DNA of 64,000 nucleotides from Nymphaea colorata (lineage: Eukaryota; Streptophyta; Magnoliopsida; Nymphaeales; Nymphaeaceae), in assembly GCF_008831285.2 (NCBI RefSeq), contig NC_045148.1, positions 7,135,001 through 7,199,000 of the forward strand, given 5' to 3'. The translations under genes were made by a program, and so were the position numbers. The notes below the pieces were generated by a model, which worked only from the letters and a program-made list of their open reading frames with translations, had not been told where the DNA came from and searched no databases. Positions 1 through 10,732 of the stretch are shown here, one piece after another; positions within the stretch are counted from its first letter, which is position 1; each line of letters begins with the position of its first letter.

Positions 1-179
1 GGGAGTCAGATGGAATTTGGTTGCCAACGAATTGGAAGGATGTTGGCTCAAGAAAGGTTGAAGGAAGTATTCTGGAATGCACCTGAGTGTTCACAAATGA
101 TTGAAGGGCACATATTTCTTATCAGTGTTTCTTTTCTGTATTTAGACAATGTTAGCTGTAGTCTTAAACCTCATATTAA

Positions 180-490
180 TAAAACCAGATACAGAAATTT
201 CAAGCTGAATGCAGTTGTTCCTTTTCCAGGCATACCGTTTACTGTTTCCTGGTTTAGTAAAAAAAACTTAAATGTCCTTGCTCTTGGCATACTGTTTCCT
301 GGTTTAACAGAAAAAAAACTGCCTGGAATAAAAGTTCCAGGCCATCAAACAGCAGAAAAAACTGTCTGGAACTTTTATTCCACGCCATCAAACACATGGC
401 CAAAATGGAACGTAGAATTAAATTCTATTCCACATTGCCTTGGTATGATATACCTGGCACGATCTTAGTACCAGGTTTTCAAACGCTACT
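180..490. repeat. Short palindromic repeat, MITE-like
   Basis: The core is a perfect 16-bp inverted repeat: GGAATAAAAGTTCCAG at 325-340 and CTGGAACTTTTATTCC at 366-381, separated by 25 bp. Each arm is followed within a few bases by the same direct motif, gccatcaaac. Two imperfect direct copies of a 'ggcatacYgttt..tttcctggttt' motif lie just upstream (about 229-256 and 287-306). This hairpin-plus-direct-repeat structure is typical of a non-autonomous palindromic DNA transposon, but outer ends and a target-site duplication were not identified. The open frame through 10-468 has no recognisable protein similarity and is not called as a gene. Confidence 0.4.
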
Positions 491-559
491 AAAGAATACG
501 TCTTCATAGAATAAACCCAAAAGATGGTTAATGGATCAGAAACCAGTTGAGAGGGAGTG

Positions 560-1450
560 TTATGGTGGTGTTTAGGCCACTTTGATTCATCTGTACTGTA
601 CTTTTGACTTCATTGATCTGTCAAATGCAATTTTTGTGGTCTCATGATGTGTGGTGGCATTTCTCAGTTCAAGTATCCTATTGTAGGTGATTGTTTTGTG
701 AAACCATTGTCACATGAAGTATGCAGATGAAATTCAGTTCATTCTTTTAGACGAAAAGAAATAAAATTGCAGCACTTGAGAATCATTTTAGAGGAGAAAC
801 ATTACCAGAGGCCATTCCTGATTCAGAGGTTGAAGGTAAATTATCCGAATCACAATTATAAGCTGCAAAATTGCCATGAAAATGGAGAGGATATGAAAAT
901 GTGTTAGAGAAAGATGATATGCACTCTGTTATGGATAGGGAAGGTTGTGTGAACTTTGTTAAAGTATATAGAAGACAATGTCATGATGGAATTTTAGACC
1001 ACGACGGTATGCACATTGTAGTATATGTTACCTTCTTCCTGTGAATAGAAACTAATGGTAAAGACCTTACAATGTTTGTCAACTTTTTTTTGTGATGAGT
1101 TCATCTGGTTTTCAACGAAAAAATTGATCTACCCTCGTATTGTCGAGCGAAGATTCAATTTTTTACTTGCAGCTATTAGCTGGATTTACATTAGCCATTT
1201 TTAAAGGCTTTGTTCAATTGTTGTTTTTTATTTTATTTAGCTTATTGATTTTTGACCTTTGAAAATGTCCTTTAGGTTTTTTTCTTTAAATTTCCTTTAG
1301 ATTATTTTTAAAAAATTAAATAAATCTGCCTGATTCTTTAATTTTGAAAAAATGTTTTTTGGTAATCTTATATCACTCTGAACTTTCATGAATTTATTTT
1401 AAAAAATAGTAAATTTTAAAATCATGAAATAAGAACACATCATTGAATCA
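560..1450 (+). pseudogene. Decayed BED-type zinc-finger fragment, copy 1
   Basis: In the frame starting at 626 the translation reads CNFCGLMMCGGISQFK followed by C-F-V-K-P-L-S-H-E-V (codons 626-721). This matches the spacing of the plant BED finger found in hAT-derived and DUF659 proteins (CxxC, a GGISRFK-like core, then C/H ligands and a basic-hydrophobic tail). Stops interrupt the frame before and after. Downstream (779-1010) is an acidic, Glu-rich stretch that is also interrupted. The whole segment is repeated about 917-940 bp further on (see 1500-2400). It is probably a relic of a host BED gene or a hAT transposase. What is seen is the motif and the stops; the family call is inference. 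Confidence 0.4.
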
Positions 1451-1499
1451 TAGTTATTATTAATAAAATTTGAAGCATCTAGATGGAAGTATAATGTTA

Positions 1500-2400
1500 C
1501 TGCCACTTTGATTCGGTTATACCATACTTCAAGACATGTGAATGCAAAGTTTGAGGTCAGACAATGCATGGTGGTGTCTACTGATTTCAAGTGCCGTATT
1601 GAAGATGACACCAATGTTTTGTGAAAAACATTTTCATATCTCGTCCCATACAATAACTCAATCTAATCAATCTTTTAGAGAAGAGAAAAAACAAAAAACA
1701 AAAAAGAGTCATGGGTTGAAGAATCATTTGGAGGAGAAACATTACCAGTGGTCAGTCCTGATGCAGAAGACATTGAAGCTAAATTATCTACATCACGAGA
1801 AGCTGCAAAGTTGCCATGATAATGGAAAGGGTATGAAAATGTGCATGAAAGGTAATATGAAATTAACGTCCATGGAAGATGCTGCCAACTTTGTTAAAAA
1901 TGTAAGGATGATGATAATGTCATGATGGCATAAGCTATGATGGTATATACGTGTTTGTGAACTTTTCTTTTTTCATCTTAACTTGGAGACATTGCATCCA
2001 GTTGAGAGATCTTGTCAGTCGTTCAGCGATTGATAATTTTAAGTTGTTACTTATCATCGAAAACTGAAACCTACGTTATTTTGTTGCACCTAGACATTTA
2101 ACTCCGTTATTATTGAATAAATCTTCAATTTGATGTGTATTTGCTACTAACTGTACTAACATATTACCGTTTTTCGGAATTTTTCAGAAGTTTTATTGGT
2201 CGATTTGCTAATTTTTTTATTTTATACATTTAGCTGGTTTTGGCGACTTTTATGTTTTATTTAGGTTAGTTTTAGACAAGTAGATTAGATAACTCCGCCT
2301 GCTTTTTATTTCTTACAAGCTATTTTGGTAATCGATTTTTTTTTTGCATGAAAATAAAATTTTAAAACCAAGAAATATTAAAAAATTATTCTAATCACAA
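1500..2400 (+). pseudogene. Decayed BED-type zinc-finger fragment, copy 2
   Basis: This is a diverged tandem copy of 560-1450. The most conserved block is 1719-1800 against 779-860 (aatcattt.gaggagaaacattaccag and what follows), an offset of 940 bp. The finger itself sits at 1540-1640 against 623-721 (offset 917) and now reads E-C-K-V-stop-G-Q-T-M-H-G-G-V, so one Cys of the first pair and several other positions are lost. Similarity continues through the T-rich stretch after each copy (1081-1450 against 1960-2370). The 127-codon open frame at 1542-1925 runs across this copy in a different frame and is not a credible protein. Confidence 0.4.
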
Positions 2401-3186
2401 TTACTGTGGGCTGATGCATTTCGGCGAATTTGGGCATAGGCCGATACGGGATGGTAACGGTTTCTCTGTGACAGGATAAGAAAATACCCTTACAAAAATA
2501 CTCCTCAACAACAGAAAAAAAAAAAAAAACGTCCTATTAAAAATTAACGCAAGGGCCTTATAATATCGATGGGTACTAAAAAAATTGGACCGTGTGGACC
2601 AATGCAAGCCACATCGCTGGATGCGTCCTTGGGGGTTAAAAAATACGTCCTGGATGTCATGCATATCCATATGTATTTATTATTACTTATGACTAAAAAA
2701 TATATTCTTTATATAATGAAATTACTTCCACAAGTAACCTCACTTTTTAATTTATATGATCTAGCTTGTTTGGATTACAATATATTAATCAGCAAAGTCT
2801 TTGATGAGGTTCGAGACAATAATGTAATGCAAAAATGGGAGAGCAAATTAACGCTTGCATTGGCGCAGGAATTGGAGGAAGATAAATTATGGGGAGGCGA
2901 ACAGTAAAAAAAAAAAAGTTATTTTTGCCATTAGTTGCCTGGATTTAATGGGTATTTTTTAAAAAGGCAGAAGCATCTCTTTCTTTCTGTCTTCACCAAC
3001 TAGAGTGTTTGCATCCACTGTTTTATTAGACTTTCACTGACATCTAAGTTCAACAACTACGCAATACCTTTCTAGACAATGACCGGATTTAAGGAAATGA
3101 TGACCACTAAACTAAATAAGAAGGGGAACGAGTATCCAGATGAACCAGTGAATTAATGAATTTGTCTTGGTAATTGAAGAAGAAGA
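2401..3186. other. Intergenic, no gene seen
   Basis: AT-rich DNA with homopolymer A runs. A 112-codon open frame at 2569-2907 shows no recognisable family and no gene-like start context. The right end is the 3' flank of the C2-domain gene on the minus strand. Confidence 0.5.
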
Positions 3187-4924
3187 TTACTTTCGAAAGC
3201 ATTGAGATATATTCATGATATGTATACCTTGATATTTTGGGGCAGCGCAAGATGGTGAATTGCAAAAGGATGATGGACAAAGCAGATGGGCTGGCAATGG
3301 CGGACCATATGATTTAGGCTCATCTGGTGCCACAGGCACTAAAGTTGGGCTGCGTGAGAAAATTCGAACAGGATCAGAGGGAGGTGTTAATGGAGTAGCA
3401 TACGTGAAAGGTCCAACAGTGGGTGCTGCAGGACTGAACACAGCAAACTGTGGAGGGGGGGCTGAAGGGTGGGCAGGGGTGCTTGGAGCAGATGCCATAA
3501 GGAAATGATCAGGTTGAGAACAAGTAGCTAAATTGACAGCTCTGAGTGTCATCGTGTAGTCAAGTATATCCTGAAAGTACCACCATTTTAATCATCAAAG
3601 CTTGTTTATTCAGATGCAAGATCATTACCAGCAGAGGGATTTAATATGACTTGTATAAGACTTACCTGAGCTCTTAAACAATTCATTACCAGTCTTATAT
3701 TTCCTGCAAATCTGCTTGGAGAATGTGTGAAATAAGGATCAAATAAGAGGATTCACCACAATGTGAAATCTTGGAGTTCCATGTATATGCATGGGTTATA
3801 TCAGAATTATATATGTACTTTGTTACTCAAAGACAACACTTGTATGTGTGTCATGTGTATGTTCATGAAAAAAATATAACTGAACATAAATTAATGTCAT
3901 TAGATTACCGTTGAACATGCTAATTAATAGGAACAAATCAACATGAAATTTGCTCAAATAACTGATATTTTAGTTATTTTAAATCCTCAAAATTAGAAAT
4001 AAGAAGCATATGTTTAACTCATGAAAAAGATGTCCTCAGACAACTTTTTTACAATTTTACAGTACATTCTAGTTCTCAACAAGAAGTCGAGTTCAGGACG
4101 CATACCTGCCCGCGAATTGGAGGGCCCATAAGTTATCATCTGAGCCACAAAGAAGGACCGTTTCTAGTGGAACCCTGCAATGTGGACGATAGGACTCGAA
4201 CTAAGAAACAATTGTGGACACCATGATCAACTGGGACAAGAAAACTCAGTAGCTGCTCTGCTTAAGAAGTTCACCTTGCGGTGCCAATGAGGTAGTCCTC
4301 TACCACGGTGTTCTTGTTCCAAACGAGCACCCCTATCTCTTGGTGTCCATCTACAAGGGTGAGCACGAATTTCTGCTTGAAGATGGGATCCCTGCCTTTG
4401 CCTTGTGCAAAAGAACCAGTTCAGTTGAAGTTGACACTCAGATCATCATGTTTTCTCTTTCAATACTATATACATCTTTCATATATGTGTTTATATTCTT
4501 CATCTTTACTAATCCTTCGTTCTTCTTAATTATTAGACAACTAATGAACCACGCATGAGCAAGAACTGAGTCAGAAAGGAAATTAAGATTTGGTTACCTC
4601 TGCACACTTGCGTCCTGACTGTTGTAGTAGCATATTCAAGTGTGACATATGGGTCTTGGTCATGCAGCAACGTTGATGTATCTCTCAAGCCATAACAGCA
4701 TTCAACTAGAAGATCGCATATCCATGGAAGAGAGCAGAACATATAAGAACACAAGTGAAACAGTGCATGCACATGTGATCGATGATGATTATCAGATGAG
4801 GAGAAGCCTCGATCGGTGCTGCCCTTCATGATGATGCTATGGTGGTTACATTGTTGGTGATAAGGAGGATCATACCTGTGATTTGAAGTTGATGGCCTTG
4901 TATTCCACTCGTCGACATCGACAT
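3187..4924 (-). CDS. C2-domain protein with proline-rich tail (five exons)
   Basis: Spliced model on the minus strand: exons 4924-4876, 4705-4598, 4401-4275, 4174-4106 and 3541-3187, all with AG/GT borders and consistent phase, giving 235 residues. The product starts MSMSTSGIQGHQLQIT. A C2 domain covers about residues 8-115: DQDPYVTLEY (residues 32-41), GKGRDPIFKQKFVLTLVDG (53-71), VLVWNKNTVVEDYLIGTA (77-94), then VPLETVLLCGSDDNLW (96-111). The order and spacing match plant single-C2 Ca/lipid-binding proteins that begin GIQGQLLEV and end in a Pro/Tyr-rich tail; here the tail (about 130-215) is rich in Pro, Ala and Ser. Such proteins bind phospholipid membranes and are often stress-linked. The usual acidic ligands of the third loop are Asn81 and Asn83, so calcium dependence is doubtful. 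The last acceptor is uncertain: a better pyrimidine-rich AG at 3571 would shift frame and stop early. The first four exons are secure; the tail is less so. The promoter side carries a (TA)n tract. Confidence 0.78.
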
Positions 4925-5124
4925 GAAATGAGGAGGAGAAGACAGAAGAGGAAGCCTAAAATCTGTAATCAAAACTCATAAAAAGGTGCTATATGTACCT
5001 CTTAAGGAATTTTCTAAGTCAAAACTCTTTGAAAATAAAAGAAGAAGGGGAAGACTTGAAGCCAACTTTCTTCAAGTTAGATTCAGTGCAGCACGGATTG
5101 AACTTAATAAGAAGGGGAAAATGA

Positions 5125-5125
<1 letters not shown>

Positions 5126-5170
<45 letters not shown>
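5126..5170. repeat. (TA)n microsatellite
   Basis: Uninterrupted TA dinucleotides after a short ATATAT lead. It lies about 200 bp upstream of the C2-domain gene start, on the promoter side of that minus-strand gene. Confidence 0.9.
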
Positions 5171-5174
<4 letters not shown>

Positions 5175-6367
5175 CCATCTTTCGCTAAATTTGTGTGGAA
5201 ATGGGTCCTGAGCTTATATCTACATCTCCGGAAACAAATTTTTCATTCTCATTTGGAAAGTTTGAGGGAAGTTTCCGGTGGGGTGCCCACGTTGACGTTC
5301 TTTTTAATCTTTTAATACAAATCTCATTTTTTATGGAAACTCTCAAATGAGACCACATTAGCTTTGGCTACGACAGGAAAAACGAAATGTATTCTATTAC
5401 ATTCGGAATGATAAAAAAATTTGTCATGATCTTAGTGACTCAGCCCCACTGTGTTGTTCTTATCTGCGAAGCATTCCTGTGGATTAAAGGGATGTGTAGT
5501 GACTAAAATGCTTTCATTAAAAAGTAAAAAAAAAAAAAAAAAAGACTTTCAAAAGAAATTTAAAAAATTATAAAAAGATTAAAAAGTACACAATTTTATA
5601 AAAAATTCTAAAATACCCTATGCCCCTTTCTTCTTTTCATAATATAATCTAATCTAAAATATTTTTAATTAATTTTAAAAATAAAAATGAGATAACGACT
5701 TACTGGCGGCCATCCACCGAGCCGATACAATGTTCCAGGCCGATCGATATTGGTAACACTGGTTTCGTCCTGATTTTGACGAACCGTTTTTTCTATTTAC
5801 ATTTCTGGTAAAGTCAAATGTATTATGCCGCCATCAGGATTTAACAAAGGCTTGGGTTTTTTATATAAAAAGGAAAAGAGGTGGTCAATCTAAATATATC
5901 GTACACATAATTAAGCCTGGGGTACGGTCGGTACCCGTCCCGATAATATATTGCGTCCGCCCAGGTCGGTTTGATAAGGCTCAATTCGGTTTGATTATTT
6001 TTTTAATTTTTTAATTTTTTATTTAATATAAAAATAACTTATATTGAAAAAAAATAAATAGTAACTCCAGCTACTTAGAGTAACTTGTCTTACTCATGAG
6101 GGCCACATGACAGGGTTGAAAAAAACAATGAGCTGGAATTTTTATAATATAATATTAATATATATATATAACCACATCCATCATCTTACCAAGATTTTAC
6201 AAATAAGAAATGGTACTTTCAAAGCATAGTATTGTACTCCCTCAAGTTCCTTATTACAAAATACAATCACTTAGCCATGAAATGTCTTTGGGAGAGCCAC
6301 CCGTTTTCTTTTGTGTTGGAGGTCTAAAGCTGGTTCATTACTTGGGTGAATCCCGTGGTATACTCTT

Positions 6368-6407
6368 CACCTAAAATGTTATACGGTCACCTAAAATGTT
6401 ATACGGT
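6368..6407. repeat. Perfect 20-bp tandem duplication
   Basis: The unit cacctaaaatgttatacggt occurs twice head to tail with no mismatch and is followed by a further cac, so the period is exactly 20 bp. Confidence 0.9.
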
Positions 6408-6505
6408 CACTGTTTGCAAATACAAAAGAATAGCACTTATGAAAATCGGATTGATGATTGGGCTTGCACTGGTCCACCAGCCCCACCAACTATGCTACAC
6501 CCAAG

Positions 6506-6642
6506 TAGGGGCGGGGGGCCACCCAACCATTGCCTCTATGTATTTTTTGAATGTGAGTTCAGTTTGACCATACCCAAATCCAACCCACAAAACCGAGCTT
6601 CTATTTGGCCCATCCCTGAAAAAAATCCTGTTTCACACCTGC
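6506..6642. mobile_element. Short dispersed element, GGCGGAGCC family
   Basis: Begins taggggcggggg and ends tttcacacctgca. Its inner right part (aaatccaacccacaaaacc and tttggcccatccctgaa) closely matches the right part of the element at 10527-10732, so the two are copies of one family. Non-coding. Confidence 0.55.
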
Positions 6643-7490
6643 ACCCATAAAAAATGACTTCAATGCCCATTAAAATTTAAAATCATGTTAAGATGTTCAT
6701 AATAGTAAGTAGCCGGACACTGTATCATGTCGTTCAAGCAGCCATGAATGGTTTTGCTCCTCTTGGTTTCATTTTCATCTATTGTGAACAATGCTTACGA
6801 GGAAAGAAATAATTTTCTTGGGGTTTCGTATCTCATCTTGGGATAAGACTAAGAGCGTATGAAACATGAGATTTGATTTGGTTGTTCAAAGATGTGCATG
6901 CAAGCAAACACATATGCGAGTCTCCATTGGAAATTGCTTAATGTATTCGATACTCATCAACCAAAGACCTGCGAATCTGAATGGTCATTTTTCTTCTTAA
7001 GTTTAAGAAACATTGCCCTTACGTTTCAATTAACTAATTAATTCAATTACAAACCTTAGCACCAATACACATCCGTTGACTTGTACATATTTTTGTTATA
7101 ATAATTCCATATCACGATTACGTTAAAGATTCTTAATCCTCATCCAATTATAATGCATATATAGCACGCCGTCATTTTCATCAATGTTTGACATTCGGGA
7201 TATGCACATAATAGTAGTTTAATCTCATATATATAGATAAGATGCTTCTAACCCTTTGCCGGTTGGAGTGCTGCCTGGTCAATGGGGCTTGCGCTTGGTG
7301 AGGCACTTTACCCACAATATCCGTCAAAACAACAAGCTGCTAGCTGCACCAATTCAGATATCCGATCTGAATTCTTTAGGGTTCGTTTGATTGTCGGATG
7401 AAATTTAATGTGGTAAATTTACCATAATAAATTTTTCTAAAAAAATTTATAGGATGAAATTTCTCTCTCTTCCAATCTGTAGGTAGAGTT

Positions 7491-7888
7491 AGGGATGTTA
7501 ATACATCGAATTCAAATCAGACATGTTCTTAACCATCTCTATTTTCAGATATTCATACAATCAGAGTCAAGTGCAGATTCAAATGAAGAAAAGTCATATT
7601 TGAATCCAAAAACAAAACCTGATTTATGATCTGAATCCTATCTGAATCTATTTTTTATATTCATATTTGAACTTAAATCCAAAAGAATTTTGTACTATTA
7701 AAATGTAAGGGTTTTGGATTTAAGATATTTATTTAAGATGAAACATGACCCAAATTCAATCGGGATATTTATGTATATCCGAACCCGATCAGATGTCATT
7801 TCTTAAATTTGAATCCGATCCAATTTATTAATGAGATATTAAATTTTTTTCCACATCTGATTCAAATCAAATATATTGACATCTCTAG
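7491..7888 (-). mobile_element. GATGTCAA-family MITE, copy 1
   Basis: Left end agggatgttaatac and right end tatattgacatctctag are inverted copies of each other, giving terminal inverted repeats around RGGATGTCAAYA. The interior consists of AT-rich blocks such as gaatccgatcc and gattcaaat, shared with the copies at 8099, 14893, 60022 and 62330. No coding capacity. The internal order is opposite to that of the 8099 and 60022 copies. Confidence 0.6.
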
Positions 7889-8098
7889 ATAAAGACATCG
7901 ATCACAAGTCTAAAATACTCAATATGAGTACATGCATGGAGCACGTTAAACATATAGGAATACACATAAAAACATAGTTAATTACCATCAAATCCGGCCC
8001 CACTTGACCGGCATGCTTGCTTCTAATGTGAAGGCCCAAGCCCCGGAAATTTTAGAATATGGCACATGAACTTGTTCTATGAAAGGCCATACCTATAA

Positions 8099-8452
8099 GA
8101 ATGCCAATACACTCGATTCGGATATCTACTGAACCGTTATGAAAAAATCAGATATGAAAAAAACTGATCATCTGCTTAAGAAATCAAATCATTTTCATAT
8201 TTAAGAAATGACATAGGAATATATTCAGATTCGGATATGCATAAATATCCGATGGATTTGGAAGAATATCCTTTCTCCAATGCTCTTATATTTTGAAAAC
8301 GAGTTAGATTCAATTCAAAATTTAGATTTGGATTCAGACGTTTTTTATTGTTCATATTCAAATCTGAATTCAAATCCAAATATGTGAATGTCAGAAAAAG
8401 CCTATACAGTTAAGGGTATTGGTGACTCAAATTCAATCCATTGACATCCCAA
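8099..8452 (+). mobile_element. GATGTCAA-family MITE, copy 2
   Basis: Right end ccattgacatccc; the left end is worn (gaatgccaatacactcgattcgg). Interior landmarks in order: aagaaatgacat, attcagattcggatatg, ccaatgctcttatattttgaaaac, gattcaattcaaaatttag. All recur in the same order in the copies at 14893 and 60022. Confidence 0.6.
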
Positions 8453-9143
8453 TTTGTTGTTGGGTCCAATAAGCCCGATTGGCAGTAGCAGAGCTACGAC
8501 GACTGGTGTGATTGGCAGTAGCCCTACCACATGTAACGCCCATACCAGGCTCAGGTTAATGCCCTACAGGTGTCCATCCCGCTAAGCGAGAGGCCCGTCA
8601 GTACTGGTCAACCAAAATTTTCTGGCTTTGCCGCTGCCGGTTGGGCAAGTCCATGATCTAGACCTTACCATTGGCCGCTTGTGGCCACTACAAGAATAGT
8701 AATATGGTGCGTGTATTTTTTTTTCTTTTTGGAAGTAACCTCTCACTCTGGTGGTGGGATTTTCCTCAATCTCTGTATGTGTCCGACATTATTCGTCGTA
8801 GGCCACTCTTTTCAGCTCCTAATTATTGAAGACCCATACATTTTGTGGGGTGGTCTCAGGCAAGTTTTCCATTATCATGTGGTGCAGGTCCAGATCCAGC
8901 ATGTCGAATCCAAAGAGAGAGCCTGATGACAGGATGGAGTCTCATCCTCCCATGCTTTTGTGGGCCTGCCCACACATGGCCCCCCCATGAAGTAGATGGT
9001 TCCTTCGATAATTCATTTTCTGCAAATTCATTGCACCTAATCTAACTTCAAATGATATGTAGGACTCATTCCATGCACATTGTTCTATATTTGAATACCG
9101 AAAAAAAAAAAGCCAAAACCCCATAAAATTCAGCCCTATAGAG

Positions 9144-9341
9144 CAGGGGAGGAGCCAAGGGGAGGCCCGGCCGCATGGGCCTTGGCCTCACCTAAAAAAA
9201 AATTAAAAAAATAATGTAAATCTTAGAAAATTTCACTTGTTCTATATAAAAATTCTGAAAAATGATATTTCAGTCTCAAGTCAAAAATTTAAAAACTTTA
9301 ATTCGGCTCTTCTAATAAAAAATTTCTGGCTTCGCCCCTTC
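9144..9341. mobile_element. Short dispersed element, GGCGGAGCC family
   Basis: Starts caggggaggagccaagg and ends tttctggcttcgccccttc; the two ends are imperfect inverted repeats. The interior is A/T-rich with phrases such as gaaaatttcacttgttctatat, whose complement recurs in the copies at 22440 and 47397. Confidence 0.6.
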
Positions 9342-9667
9342 TATGAAAAGCCTTAAGAGTTAAGATATAGTTCATGCAAAGTAGATCCACCTATATTATA
9401 ACCAGCAGCCATTAATTGGCTAGATTAATGTTTCCTATTACCAAAAAGTTGTAAGTGAAATACTGGAAACTGTATATGTACAAAAAAAATCATGAACTTC
9501 TGATGTAAAACGGACTTGATGATTTTAACAATTTTAGCTATTTTCTCTCAAGTGACAAAATCAGATTAGACAATCAGATATTTAATTTGCTTGATCTTGC
9601 ATTTCTCGAACATTCATATCTAGATCAGAAGTTGAATTTCTTAATCAGGAGGAAAAAAGTAAGGGAT

Positions 9668-9996
9668 CAGTGGCGGAGGCACGTGTGGGCTAACTAGGCG
9701 ACAATTGTCACACCAGTACACATATTGCCTTATTTACATATTGATGTTTCATTACTTTTTACTAGTTTATGTAAGTGTGCTTGTTAAAGTTTAAAACGTA
9801 AAATGACCTGCTGGTTGGACTTCAGATTTATTAATATGATTTTATGCCATCCTCTAACATGATTAGAGAAATAAAATGCAATTAAGCCTCTTTCACTCCC
9901 CCTCCTCGAGAGTTTTCAAAAGTTTTGATTTGGGTCCTTTGAACATTTTGAAAATTATATAACGGTTCCCTAAAAAAATTTCTAGCTCCACTCCTG
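9668..9996. mobile_element. Short dispersed element, GGCGGAGCC family
   Basis: Left end cagtggcggaggcacgtg, right end aatttctagctccactcctg. The terminal 10-14 bp are inverted copies. Contains the tgtgggc..(gcgaca) segment also seen at 19047 and 28576. Confidence 0.55.
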
Positions 9997-10526
9997 ATCG
10001 CCTCCCTAATGGATAAGGCACGGCGGAATCCGACAGAAGGTCGCCCGCGGTGACGGAGGGAACTTCCTCTTTTCGTCTGAGCCACTCGTTTGCCAAAAAG
10101 CAAATACCAATTGCTTCCACTGTATAGTAACAGGCATGTGCGGCTGTCTGAGAGATTTGAATGCTAAGAGAAGACGCGCTTCTCCTTTTTGGATTTTCTT
10201 GTGCCTTTGTTCGGCAGAGAACAGGGTAGCCCACCTTTGTCAAAAGGCCCAAAAGATGATTTCTAATAATGTTGCACGTAAAGCCCTTATCGGTGGGATT
10301 TGAAAGGTTGATGTGACATGCCGGCCTGCTGGTTAATTAAGCCGGTAATCTGAGTTTCAGGTGTTCAAACTTACCCATGTTTTGTTACAAGCGCTTGAGG
10401 CTCGTGTTCATGACTAAACTTAGCTAAGGCAATCTAAGCGAAGCTGATTATATGTACATGCCTGCGGACCTATGTACCATGCACAGGAAATCAGGGAATG
10501 CATGTCATATATCGGACCCGTGCATG

Positions 10527-10732
10527 CAGGGGTGGAGGGAGGGGGGGGGCACCTAGGTCATGACCCCACTCCAACCAAATGAAAAAATATGTATATAGTG
10601 TAAAAATTGAATTTTTTTTTTGTTTCCATGTATTTTTTTAGTGTGAGTTAAGTTTCGCCTTACCTAAATCCAACCCACAAAACCCAGGCCCCATTTGGCC
10701 CACCCTTGAAGAAAATCTTGGTTCCGCCCCTG
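10527..10732. mobile_element. Short dispersed element, GGCGGAGCC family
   Basis: Left end caggggtggagggagg, right end cttggttccgcccctg. The flanks on both sides carry catg, a possible target duplication, but the tgcatg context is palindromic and therefore ambiguous. The right half is a close copy of the one in 6506-6642. Confidence 0.6.

Larger units (their letters stand above)
4925..7490. other. Intergenic, repeats only
   Basis: Upstream flank of the C2-domain gene, then AT-rich DNA without a supportable gene. It holds the (TA)n tract at 5126-5170, a poly-A run near 5526, a perfect 20-bp tandem duplication at 6368-6407 and a short repeat of the GGCGGAGCC family at 6506-6642. Short open frames here lack family similarity. 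Confidence 0.5.

Noticed and set aside
10-468. 152-codon frame at the window start
   Set aside because: Runs through a palindromic repeat, has no recognisable domain and has unlikely codon content.
9893-10252. 119-codon minus frame
   Set aside because: Overlaps the right end of a dispersed repeat and the remainder has no domain.
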